Shown: piece after piece, positions 1 to 5,416 of the stretch | Layout: each line of letters opens with the position of its first letter | Numbering within the stretch: the stretch's first letter is position 1 | NCBI GenBank assembly: GCA_023442085.1 | Contig: JAEZMT010000238.1 | Coordinates: 1 to 6,038 of the forward strand | Reading direction: 5' to 3' | From: Pseudomonadota bacterium | GTDB taxonomy: Bacteria; Pseudomonadota; Alphaproteobacteria; Rhizobiales; Xanthobacteraceae | DNA: 6,038 nucleotides | Position numbers and translations under genes: made by a program | Notes under the pieces: model-generated | What the model saw: only the letters and a program-made list of their open reading frames with translations | What the model was told of the DNA's origin: nothing | Databases searched by the model: none

Positions 1-174
1 ACCGGCTATCGCTATGACCACGACGAGCCGGATGCCTTCTCCGGCCAGGACTATTTCCCCGAGGCGCTGGGCCGCCAGAGTTTCTACCATCCGGTGGAGC
101 GCGGTTTCGAGCGGGAGATCAAGAAGCGCCTGGATTACTGGGCGCGGCTCAGAGCCGAGCGGGGCGGAAAATAG
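1..174 (+). CDS. rarA: RarA (MgsA) replication-associated recombination ATPase, C-terminal fragment
   Basis: This is the 3' end of a gene that begins before the window; 57 codons and a TAG stop (172-174) are present, in frame 1. The visible residues include YDHDEPDAFSGQDYFPEAL, then FYHPVERGFEREI and a basic end. This matches the usual C-terminus of RarA/MgsA (WRNIP1-type) proteins, where a Y..P..L motif is followed by FY.P...G.E..I. Known role of the family: a AAA+ ATPase related to clamp loaders that acts as a tetramer at stalled replication forks and gaps, interacting with single-strand binding protein. The ATPase domain lies outside the window, so intactness cannot be judged. The next gene begins 56 nt downstream on the same strand. 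The family call rests on a short but distinctive tail; I recognise it from memory of the family and not from an alignment. Confidence 0.82.
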   Translation, partial: TGYRYDHDEPDAFSGQDYFPEALGRQSFYHPVERGFEREIKKRLDYWARLRAERGGK

Positions 175-194
175 CGGGGCTGTCGGCCTTCGTA

Positions 195-200
195 TATGAT
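195..200 (+). promoter_or_regulatory. Candidate -10 element for the toxin-antitoxin module
   Basis: TATGAT matches the sigma-70 -10 consensus at five of six bases and stands out as AT-rich in a very GC-rich stretch. It lies 30 nt before the antitoxin ATG. No good -35 hexamer is seen 16-18 nt upstream (the region there is TAGCGG-like). The octamer containing it, CGTATATG (191-198), recurs inside the antitoxin gene at 347-354. If real, it would give the toxin-antitoxin pair its own promoter instead of reliance on rarA read-through. Confidence 0.3.
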
Positions 201-230
201 CCGCCGAGGCTGGCACCGACGAAGACCATC

Positions 231-461
231 ATGACCCGGCTGATGCGCGAACTCATCGAGAAGCTGGAAGCCCTGCCCGAGGCGGAGCAGGACGCGCTCG
301 CCCGCGAGGTGCTCCACATGATCGAGGCGGGCGCCGCGGACGGCGACGTATATGTCCTCACCCCCGAGCAGGAGGAGGAGGTCCGCCGCGCGCTGGAGGA
401 TGGGGAGCCGAACGCGTCACCCGAGGAGGTCGAAGCCTTCTTTGCCCGCTACCGGAAATGA
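231..461 (+). CDS. Type II toxin-antitoxin antitoxin (partner of ParE-like toxin)
   Basis: A 76-residue acidic protein encoded directly before, and overlapping by 4 nt (ATGA), a ParE/RelE-type toxin. The N-terminal third (residues 6-33) is a predicted amphipathic helix with the LPEAEQDALA motif seen in many small alphaproteobacterial antitoxins. The C-terminal half (44-74) reads LTPEQEEEVRRAL, then an ASPEEVEAFFARY segment, the sort of acidic helix plus aromatic tail that wraps the toxin. No ribbon-helix-helix or AbrB-type DNA-binding fold is obvious. Start: the ATG at 231 has a weak GAAG at 221-224, six bases upstream; an in-frame ATG at 243 is a possible shorter start. In this class the antitoxin is expected to neutralise the toxin and repress its own promoter. 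Confident as an antitoxin from context, less so about its exact family. Confidence 0.8.
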   Translation: MTRLMRELIEKLEALPEAEQDALAREVLHMIEAGAADGDVYVLTPEQEEEVRRALEDGEPNASPEEVEAFFARYRK

Positions 462-736
462 AGATCACCTTCCGTGCCCGCGCCCTCGGGCACCTCAGGC
501 AGATTGAGCGTTACGTCGCCGCCGACAGCCCCGCGGCCGCGGGCCGCCTTGTCGCCCGCATCGAACGGGCCATCCTCAATCTCGCAGACCACCCTTTGTC
601 CGCTCCGGCGGGCGTCGTGCCGGGTACGCGGCAACGCGCCATCGACGATACGCCATATCTTGTCATCTATCGTGTGGATACGGATGGCATCACCATCCTC
701 GCCGTTCTCCATGCCGCGCGCCGTGTGCGCTCCTGA
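458..736 (+). CDS. ParE/RelE-superfamily toxin of a type II toxin-antitoxin module
   Basis: A 92-residue basic protein with the standard ParE pattern. Residues 8-20 (RALGHLRQIERYV) form the first helix, residues 24-42 (the segment beginning SPAAAGRLVARIERAI) the second, with P46 before the loop. They are followed by GTRQRAI (56-62), PYLVIYRV (66-73), ITILAVLHAARR (78-89) and a basic C-terminus. Order and spacing fit ParE better than ribosome-dependent RelE: the PY.v.Y strand and the H.ARR end are ParE-like. Known ParE proteins poison DNA gyrase, while RelE members cleave mRNA on the ribosome; which applies here cannot be settled from sequence alone. The start ATG at 458 overlaps the antitoxin stop (ATGA), indicating translational coupling with antitoxin made first. 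The length is typical and the frame intact, so the toxin looks functional. crcB starts 18 nt after its stop. Confidence 0.88.
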   Translation: MKITFRARALGHLRQIERYVAADSPAAAGRLVARIERAILNLADHPLSAPAGVVPGTRQRAIDDTPYLVIYRVDTDGITILAVLHAARRVRS

Positions 737-754
737 TCTATTCCGGAACCCGCC

Positions 755-1144
755 ATGACCCTGCCCCCCGCCCTCATCGTCTTCCTCGGCGCCGGCCTCG
801 GCGGCATGATCCGGCATTTCGTGAACATGGCCGTGCCGCGGCTGCTGGGCACCGGCTTTCCCTTCGCCACCTTCCTCATCAACGTGTCGGGCAGCCTCAT
901 CATGGGGCTCATGGCGGGCTATCTCGCCTTCAAGGACGGCGAGACGTGGACGCAGCCTGTGCGGCTGTTCCTGACTACAGGGATGCTGGGCGGCTACACC
1001 ACCTTCTCCACCTTCTCGCTGGATTTCCTCTATCTCGCCGAGCGCGGGGAACTGGGATTGGCACTCGCCTATGCCATCGGCTCGGTGCTGCTCGGCTTCG
1101 GCGGCGTCTGGGCCGGCATCATGCTGGTGCGCAGCCTGACGTGA
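755..1144 (+). CDS. crcB: Fluoride channel CrcB (Fluc)
   Basis: A 129-residue hydrophobic protein with four membrane segments (roughly residues 5-25, 36-57, 68-90 and 101-125). The Fluc family exports fluoride passively across the inner membrane as a dual-topology dimer. Signatures are visible: GAGLGGMIRH (12-21, with conserved R20), FLINVSGS (40-47, with the pore Asn N43), and TTGMLGGYTTFSTFS (74-88). The last motif carries two phenylalanines three residues apart (F84, F87), matching the phenylalanine box, and the central sodium-site break. Length is normal for the family and the gene is complete. The start ATG at 755 has GGA at 745-747, seven bases upstream. It lies only 18 nt after the toxin gene, so it may be transcribed with the toxin-antitoxin pair or from rarA. 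I saw no fluoride riboswitch before it, since the upstream DNA is coding. Confidence 0.96.
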   Translation: MTLPPALIVFLGAGLGGMIRHFVNMAVPRLLGTGFPFATFLINVSGSLIMGLMAGYLAFKDGETWTQPVRLFLTTGMLGGYTTFSTFSLDFLYLAERGELGLALAYAIGSVLLGFGGVWAGIMLVRSLT

Positions 1145-1276
1145 TTGGCGCGCTGCCGCCGCTCACGTGCCGCGCGGGCTTTGGGGCGCGCAGGACTTTC
1201 GGCGAGACGGTGGCCATGGCGCGGTGAAAGCTCTATTGCTGCGGATCAAAGGGTTTGCGCGAGGAACAGGGCGAAG

Positions 1277-2371
1277 ATGGCTGTCGTGACCAGAACCGTG
1301 GCCGAGGACGAGGCGGGCATGCGCCTCGACCGCTGGTTCAAGGTGCATTATCCGGACCTCTCCTTCGGTCACCTGCAGAAGCTGGTGCGCAAAGGACAGG
1401 TGCGGGTGGACGGCGGCCGGGTAAAGACCTCCTCCCGTGTCGAGCCAGGCCAGAGCGTGCGCATTCCGCCGCTTGGTACCGATGAGCCCGAGGCGGCGCC
1501 CGCGCCGGCAAAGGGCGCGCGCAACGGTGAGGCCGGCAAGGAGGGCACCCGTGCGGCTCCCGCCGAAGCCGGCGCCAGTTCGCCCGCAAAGCCCCGCGCG
1601 GCCAAGGACCCCGCCCTGCGCAAGCTGGAGGAGGATCGGGCCTTCATCAAGTCCATCACCCTGTTCGAGGACAAGGACGTGATGGTGCTGAACAAGCCGT
1701 TCGGCCTCGCAGTGCAGGGCGGCTCGGGCACCTATCGCCATGTGGACGGGCTGCTCGAGGCGCTGAAGGACCGGGACGGGCAGAAGCCCCGCCTCGTCCA
1801 CCGCATCGACAAGGACACGTCCGGCTGCCTGCTCATCGCCAAGTCGCGCCTCGCCGCCTCGGTGCTGGCCAAGAGCTTCCGCTCGCGCGAGGCGCGCAAG
1901 GTTTATTGGGCGGTGGTGCCCGGCGTGCCGAAGCCCCGGCAGGGGCGCATCTCCACCTATCTCGCCCGCGACGAGGACGAGGAGAAGATGCGCGTCGCCC
2001 GCCACGGCGAGGACGAGGCGAGCCACGCCATCACCTATTACGCAGTGGTGGACCAGGCCGCGCAGAAGATGAGCTGGCTGTCGCTGAAGCCGGTCACGGG
2101 CCGCACCCATCAGTTGCGTGCCCACCTTGCCCACATCCACCACCCCATCCTCGGCGATCCGAAGTATTTCAACGTCGAGAACTGGGAATTGCCGGGCGGC
2201 TTGCAGAATCGCCTGCACCTGCTGGCGCGGCGGCTCGTGATCCCGCATCCGCGCGGGCAGGGGGTGATCGACGTATCCGCGCCCCTGCCGCAGCACATGG
2301 CGCAAACCTTCGCCGTGCTAGGCTTCGACGCCTCGCAGTACGATCCGATCCTCGAAGCGCCTGAGGCCTGA
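1277..2371 (+). CDS. RluA-family (RluC-like) 23S rRNA pseudouridine synthase
   Basis: A 364-residue protein that isomerises specific uridines to pseudouridine, most probably in 23S rRNA. An S4 RNA-binding domain occupies residues about 14-63 (MRLDRWF, then LVRKGQVRVDGGRVK and PGQSVRIPP). An Ala/Pro/Lys/Glu-rich linker (about 68-112) leads to the catalytic domain. The active-site motif HRIDKDTSG is at 175-183, with the catalytic aspartate D178. Later family motifs are K..Y at 208-210 region, GRTHQLR (275-281), HPILGDPKY (289-297) and the LHL segment near 313-315. Start choice: the frame is open back to a TTG at 1145, but the extra residues are Arg/Ala-rich and unlike the family, whereas the ATG at 1277 begins directly before the S4 domain and has an AGG-containing purine tract about 10-15 nt upstream. 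RluC is the nearest named type because of the S4 domain and overall pattern, but RluA/C/D paralogs cannot be separated confidently here. Confidence 0.94.
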   Translation: MAVVTRTVAEDEAGMRLDRWFKVHYPDLSFGHLQKLVRKGQVRVDGGRVKTSSRVEPGQSVRIPPLGTDEPEAAPAPAKGARNGEAGKEGTRAAPAEAGASSPAKPRAAKDPALRKLEEDRAFIKSITLFEDKDVMVLNKPFGLAVQGGSGTYRHVDGLLEALKDRDGQKPRLVHRIDKDTSGCLLIAKSRLAASVLAKSFRSREARKVYWAVVPGVPKPRQGRISTYLARDEDEEKMRVARHGEDEASHAITYYAVVDQAAQKMSWLSLKPVTGRTHQLRAHLAHIHHPILGDPKYFNVENWELPGGLQNRLHLLARRLVIPHPRGQGVIDVSAPLPQHMAQTFAVLGFDASQYDPILEAPEA

Positions 2372-2403
2372 GGCGCGCCAATATCAGGGACCTTCGGCGC
2401 GCC
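2372..2403 (+). terminator. Possible weak hairpin after the pseudouridine synthase
   Basis: Two copies of the self-complementary octamer GGCGCGCC (2372-2379 and 2396-2403) flank a 16-nt spacer immediately after the TGA stop and could pair as an 8-bp stem. A competing 6-bp stem, GCGCCT (2357-2362) with AGGCGC (2371-2376), overlaps the stop codon. No T-run follows, so an intrinsic terminator is only a possibility; Rho-dependent ending is equally plausible. Confidence 0.25.
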
Positions 2404-2474
2404 ACGCTGAAGCTGACGCCTTCGACCTTTGTCTAAGCCTTGTTCCGTAAGGGATTCTGGTAACCGCCTCCGGC

Positions 2475-2502
2475 TTGAAGTCGCGGTATCTTCCCCTATG
2501 GT
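2475..2502 (+). promoter_or_regulatory. Candidate sigma-70-like promoter for the TRAP transporter genes
   Basis: TTGAAG (2475-2480) and TATGGT (2497-2502) are separated by 16 nt and lie about 75 nt before the small-permease start. The -35 matches TTGA of the consensus and the -10 has TAT..T. The spacing is acceptable and the location is sensible, in the longest gap of the first half of the window. Downstream, the leader contains a small hairpin, CCGGAG (2538-2543) with CTCCGG (2548-2553) around a TCGT loop. Supported by pattern only. Confidence 0.3.
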
Positions 2503-2561
2503 GCGGGCCAAGGCCTGAAGGCCAAAGAAGAAGCACTCCGGAGTCGTCTCCGGTCGCGCCC

Positions 2562-2567
2562 GAGGGA
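2562..2567 (+). promoter_or_regulatory. Ribosome binding site deciding the small-permease start
   Basis: GAGGGA lies 10 nt before the ATG at 2578. An in-frame TTG at 2569 would sit one base from this Shine-Dalgarno sequence, too close for initiation, so ATG 2578 is preferred. Confidence 0.55.
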
Positions 2568-2577
2568 ATTGATCTCA

Positions 2578-3204
2578 ATGACAGCCCTTCTCGCCCTCTC
2601 GCGAGGGATCGATGCCGTCAACACCCGCATCGGCAAGGCCGCCGCGTGGCTGATCCTTGTCTCCATCCTGGTGTCGGCGCTCAACGCCATCATCCGCAAG
2701 CTGTTCGACATGAGCTCCAACTCGTGGCTGGAACTGCAATGGGTGCTGTTCGCGGCCGTGTTCCTGCTGTGCGCCTCGTGGACGCTCATCGACAACGAGC
2801 ACATCCGCATCGACATCGTGAATTCCCGCCTGCCCAAGCGCTGGCGCGACGGCATCGACATCTTCGGCCACATCTTCTTCCTGCTGCCTTTCTCCATCCT
2901 GCTCCTGTGGACCTCCTGGCCCTTCTTCCTGGCCTCCTACGGGATCAACGAGCAGTCCCTCAATGCCGGTGGTCTGCCCCAGTGGCCGGCCAAGCTGCTG
3001 GTGCCGGTGGGCTTCTTCTTCCTGACGCTGCAGGGCATCTCCGAGCTCATCAAGCGCATCGCCATCTTCACCGGGAAGATGGCGGACCCCCACGAGGGCA
3101 CGGGCGGCAGCCATGCGGCACTCGCCGCCGAGGCGGAGCGCCTGCTCGCCGAGGCCGAACTCCCCGAAGGGGCGCCCGGCGCCGCTGCGGCAACCAAGAA
3201 GTAG
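2578..3204 (+). CDS. dctQ: TRAP transporter small permease (DctQ type)
   Basis: A 208-residue inner-membrane protein with four predicted spans (about residues 20-40, 54-72, 94-116 and 138-157), the DctQ layout. Family-like features are the N36-R40 pair after span 1, WLELQW (50-55) entering span 2, the motif HIRIDIV (75-81) after it, and GGLPQWPAK (131-139) before span 4. The last pattern is characteristic of the DctQ branch grouped with mannitol/chloroaromatic-type TRAP systems. In TRAP importers this subunit binds the large permease and helps dock the periplasmic binding protein. The residues after about 168 form an Ala/Glu-rich hydrophilic tail, longer than the family minimum, with a likely helix at 178-193. 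The gene is 11 nt upstream of the large permease, whose start lies just after this stop. The substrate cannot be told from the sequence. The symbol is the family name, not proof of C4-dicarboxylate transport. Confidence 0.92.
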   Translation: MTALLALSRGIDAVNTRIGKAAAWLILVSILVSALNAIIRKLFDMSSNSWLELQWVLFAAVFLLCASWTLIDNEHIRIDIVNSRLPKRWRDGIDIFGHIFFLLPFSILLLWTSWPFFLASYGINEQSLNAGGLPQWPAKLLVPVGFFFLTLQGISELIKRIAIFTGKMADPHEGTGGSHAALAAEAERLLAEAELPEGAPGAAAATKK

Positions 3205-3215
3205 GGGCGCGCGCC

Positions 3216-5168
3216 ATGTCCTTCGTCCGCACGCTCCTCAAGCGTCGTCCCGTCGCCGCGGTCGCCGTCGCGCTGCTCGCCGTCCTGCTCATCGCCCTGC
3301 CAGACGTGGCGATGGCGGCGGAGCCCGGCTTCCGGGGCTGGTTCATCCACAACATGGCGCCGATCATGTTCGGCGCCCTGGTGCTGTTCCTGCTGCTCGG
3401 CTACCCGGTGGCCTTCTCGCTGGCCGCCAACGGGCTCATCTTCGGCCTCATCGGCATCTATCTCGGCCTGTTCGAGCCGAAGTTCCTGCAGGCGCTGCCG
3501 GAACGCGTCTATGGCACCATGAACAACGAAGTGCTCCTCGCGGTGCCCTTCTTCACCTTCATGGGCCTCATCCTCGAACGCTCCGGCATGGCCGAGGACC
3601 TGCTCGACACCATCGGCCAGGTGTTCGGCTCCATCCGCGGCGGCCTTGCCTATGCGGTGATCTTCGTCGGCGCGCTGCTGGCGGCGACCACCGGCGTGGT
3701 GGCGGCCTCGGTGATCTCCATGGGCCTCATCTCGCTGCCCATCATGCTGCGCTACGGCTACGACCGGCGCGTCGCATCCGGTGTCATCGCGGCGTCCGGC
3801 ACGCTGGCGCAGATCATCCCGCCCTCCCTCGTGCTCATTGTGATGGCCGACCAGCTGAACCGCTCGGTGGGCGACATGTATGAGGGCGCGTTCCTGCCGG
3901 GCCTGCTGCTCGCCAGCCTCTACGCCGGCTACATCTTCCTGGTCTCATCGATCTTCCCCAGCGCCGCGCCCGGCCTGCCTCTGGAGGCGCAGACCCTGCG
4001 CGATCCGAACCAGAAGACAATGCCCTCCCGCATCCTGGGTGCATTGGCGGCGGCGGGCTTCGCCTTCCTCATCGCGAGGGGGTCCCTGCCGGGCCTGACA
4101 GTGGGGGCCATTCCCGGCGTCGCCAACATGGCGGTGTGGGGCGTCGTGTCGTTCGTGGTGCTCTATTTCGTCATGTCGGGCACGGCGAAGCTGCTCACGC
4201 CCTCGCTCTTCATCGCGCTCACCTTGTCCATCGCCGGCGCCATCGAGCTCATGGAGATGAGCCATGTGAAGTTCGGCGCGGACTATGTGGTGCTCACCAT
4301 GTCGGCCACGGTGGGCATCGCCTTCGTGGTGGCGGTGGTCAACCGCGTGTTCCGGCTCGGACTCCTGTCCAAGCTCGCCGAGCAGGTGGTGTTCGTGATG
4401 GTGCCGCCGCTGGCGCTCATCTTCCTGGTGCTCGGCACCATCTTCATCGGCGTCGCGACGCCGACCGAAGGCGGCGCCATGGGTTCGCTCGGCGCGGTCA
4501 TCCTCGCCTTCGCCCGCGGCCGGCTGAAGTTCGACCTGATGCGGCAGGCGACCTATTCCACGGCCAAGCTCTCCGCCTTCGTGCTGTTCATCCTGCTCGG
4601 CGCCCGCGTGTTCTCGCTCACCTTCTACGGGGTGGACGGGCACAAATGGGTGGAGGAGCTGCTGGTGTCGCTGCCCGGCGGGCAGACCGGCTTCCTCATC
4701 GCGGTGAACGCGCTGGTGTTCGTGCTGGCCTTCTTCCTCGATTATTTCGAGCTGGCCTTCATCATCATCCCGCTGCTGGGGCCTGCGGCGGACAAGATGG
4801 GCATCGACCTCATCTGGTTCGGCGTGATGCTGGCGGTGAACATGCAGACCTCGTTCATGCATCCGCCTTTCGGCTTCGCCCTGTTCTTCCTGCGGTCGGT
4901 GGCGGCCAAGGTGCCCTATGTGGATCGGGTGACCGGCAAGATGATGCAGCCAGTGACCACCGGGCAGATCTACTGGGGCGCGGTGCCGTTCGTGTGCATC
5001 CAGCTCGTCATGGTGGCGCTCATCATTCTCTTCCCCGGCATGGTGACCCACTACAAGAGCGGCGGCGTCCAGCTCGACCAGCAGCAGATCCAGCAGCAGT
5101 TCGAGAACCTTTCCCCCGGCCTCGACGCGGCGCCCCCGCCGCCCCTCGATCTCGGCTTCGGGAAGTAG
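3216..5168 (+). CDS. dctM: TRAP transporter large permease (DctM type), enlarged form
   Basis: A 650-residue polytopic membrane protein, the ion-coupled transport subunit of a TRAP importer. Core DctM features are GYPVAFSLA (62-70), VPFFTFMG (110-117), the first half-motif around LLAATTGVVAASVISMG (154-170), GTLAQIIPPS (195-204), GVATPTEGGAMG (412-423, the classic G..TPTE signature), and HPPFGFALFFLR (549-560). Ordinary DctM proteins are about 425 residues; this one is longer. Between the two halves (about 250-390) there are roughly four extra hydrophobic stretches (271-288, 301-320, 325-345, 357-376). The first 35 residues look like a signal peptide (K9 R10 R11, a hydrophobic stretch 13-29, then AMA at 32-34). 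The tail (619-650) is Gln- then Pro-rich. The frame is open upstream through the small-permease gene, but the ATG at 3216 with AGGGG at 3203-3207 fits the operon spacing. The long class resembles the mannitol/chloroaromatic (FcbT3-like) large permeases, from memory of that group. Confidence 0.94.
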   Translation: MSFVRTLLKRRPVAAVAVALLAVLLIALPDVAMAAEPGFRGWFIHNMAPIMFGALVLFLLLGYPVAFSLAANGLIFGLIGIYLGLFEPKFLQALPERVYGTMNNEVLLAVPFFTFMGLILERSGMAEDLLDTIGQVFGSIRGGLAYAVIFVGALLAATTGVVAASVISMGLISLPIMLRYGYDRRVASGVIAASGTLAQIIPPSLVLIVMADQLNRSVGDMYEGAFLPGLLLASLYAGYIFLVSSIFPSAAPGLPLEAQTLRDPNQKTMPSRILGALAAAGFAFLIARGSLPGLTVGAIPGVANMAVWGVVSFVVLYFVMSGTAKLLTPSLFIALTLSIAGAIELMEMSHVKFGADYVVLTMSATVGIAFVVAVVNRVFRLGLLSKLAEQVVFVMVPPLALIFLVLGTIFIGVATPTEGGAMGSLGAVILAFARGRLKFDLMRQATYSTAKLSAFVLFILLGARVFSLTFYGVDGHKWVEELLVSLPGGQTGFLIAVNALVFVLAFFLDYFELAFIIIPLLGPAADKMGIDLIWFGVMLAVNMQTSFMHPPFGFALFFLRSVAAKVPYVDRVTGKMMQPVTTGQIYWGAVPFVCIQLVMVALIILFPGMVTHYKSGGVQLDQQQIQQQFENLSPGLDAAPPPPLDLGFGK

Positions 5169-5221
5169 CGGGGCCCGGCCGGCCGGCTTTGCCCTCCTAA
5201 GGGCGCATTCGGAAGTGAGAT

Positions 5222-5256
5222 GACGGGGCGGAGGGCTTCAGTTCCTCCGCCCCGTC
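5222..5256 (+). terminator. Perfect 13-bp GC-rich hairpin, probable terminator of the TRAP genes
   Basis: GACGGGGCGGAGG (5222-5234) is exactly complementary to CCTCCGCCCCGTC (5244-5256) around a 9-nt loop. Adding the T·G and A-T pairs outside gives up to 15 pairs. It starts 53 nt after the large-permease stop and precedes a same-strand gene, which is where a terminator belongs. There is no T-run downstream (GTGCATTCG follows), so it is either a U-less GC-rich terminator or a transcript-end stabiliser. A smaller hairpin, GCCCT (5191-5195) with AGGGC (5200-5204), precedes it. Confidence 0.7.
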
Positions 5257-5352
5257 GTGCATTCGTGGTGACGGGGAAGACCCTGCGATTCGCGGCGCGC
5301 CGCATGACCCAGGGTCCATCGATCGATCAAAGTGCTGGACCGGCCGGGGTGA

Positions 5353-5399
5353 CCGCCAGCGTGGCGGAGCCAGGCCGACCCAAACGGGCTCGGCCGAGC
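5353..5399 (+). repeat. Paired palindromic elements in the leader of the zinc-ribbon gene
   Basis: CCGCCA (5353-5358) pairs with TGGCGG (5362-5367) around a GCG loop. The perfect 12-nt palindrome GCTCGGCCGAGC lies at 5388-5399, just four bases before the Shine-Dalgarno sequence. Other palindromes in the same gap are GCGGCGCGCCGC (5292-5303) and ATCGATCGAT (5318-5327). They might be a leader RNA fold or operator sites; in DNA this GC-rich, chance palindromes are common. No convincing promoter was seen between the terminator and this leader. Confidence 0.3.
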
Positions 5400-5403
5400 G
5401 TGC

Positions 5404-5411
5404 GGAGGTGA
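5404..5411 (+). promoter_or_regulatory. Strong Shine-Dalgarno of the zinc-ribbon gene
   Basis: GGAGGTGA is a full match to the anti-Shine-Dalgarno core, five bases before the ATG at 5417. It is the strongest ribosome site in the window and fixes the start of the last gene. Confidence 0.8.
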
Positions 5412-5416
5412 TTGCG

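Noticed and set aside
680..754. Fluoride riboswitch before crcB
   Set aside because: There is a GGATGG/CCATCC hairpin at 682-698, but it is inside the toxin coding sequence and the conserved pseudoknot layout of the crcB riboswitch is not seen.
1145..1276. N-terminal extension of the pseudouridine synthase from the TTG at 1145
   Set aside because: The 44 extra residues are Arg/Ala-rich with no family similarity, and the S4 domain starts right after the ATG at 1277.
1163..2305. Long minus-strand frame (380 codons) opposite the pseudouridine synthase
   Set aside because: It mirrors a well-supported gene, has His/Arg/Gly-rich composition and no family motifs; long antisense frames are expected at this GC content.
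3945..5051. Long minus-strand frame (368 codons) opposite the large permease
   Set aside because: Composition dominated by His, Glu, Asp and Arg from reverse reading of hydrophobic codons; no motif, and fully overlapped by a certain gene.
2475..5168. One continuous 897-codon frame suggesting a fused small/large permease
   Set aside because: The part before 3216 lies in a different frame from the small permease and reads as Arg/His/Pro-rich nonsense. The true small permease is in its own frame with its own stop and a ribosome site.
4136..5200. Plus-strand 354-codon frame inside the large permease
   Set aside because: Arg/Gly/His/Ala-rich out-of-frame reading of a certain membrane-protein gene.
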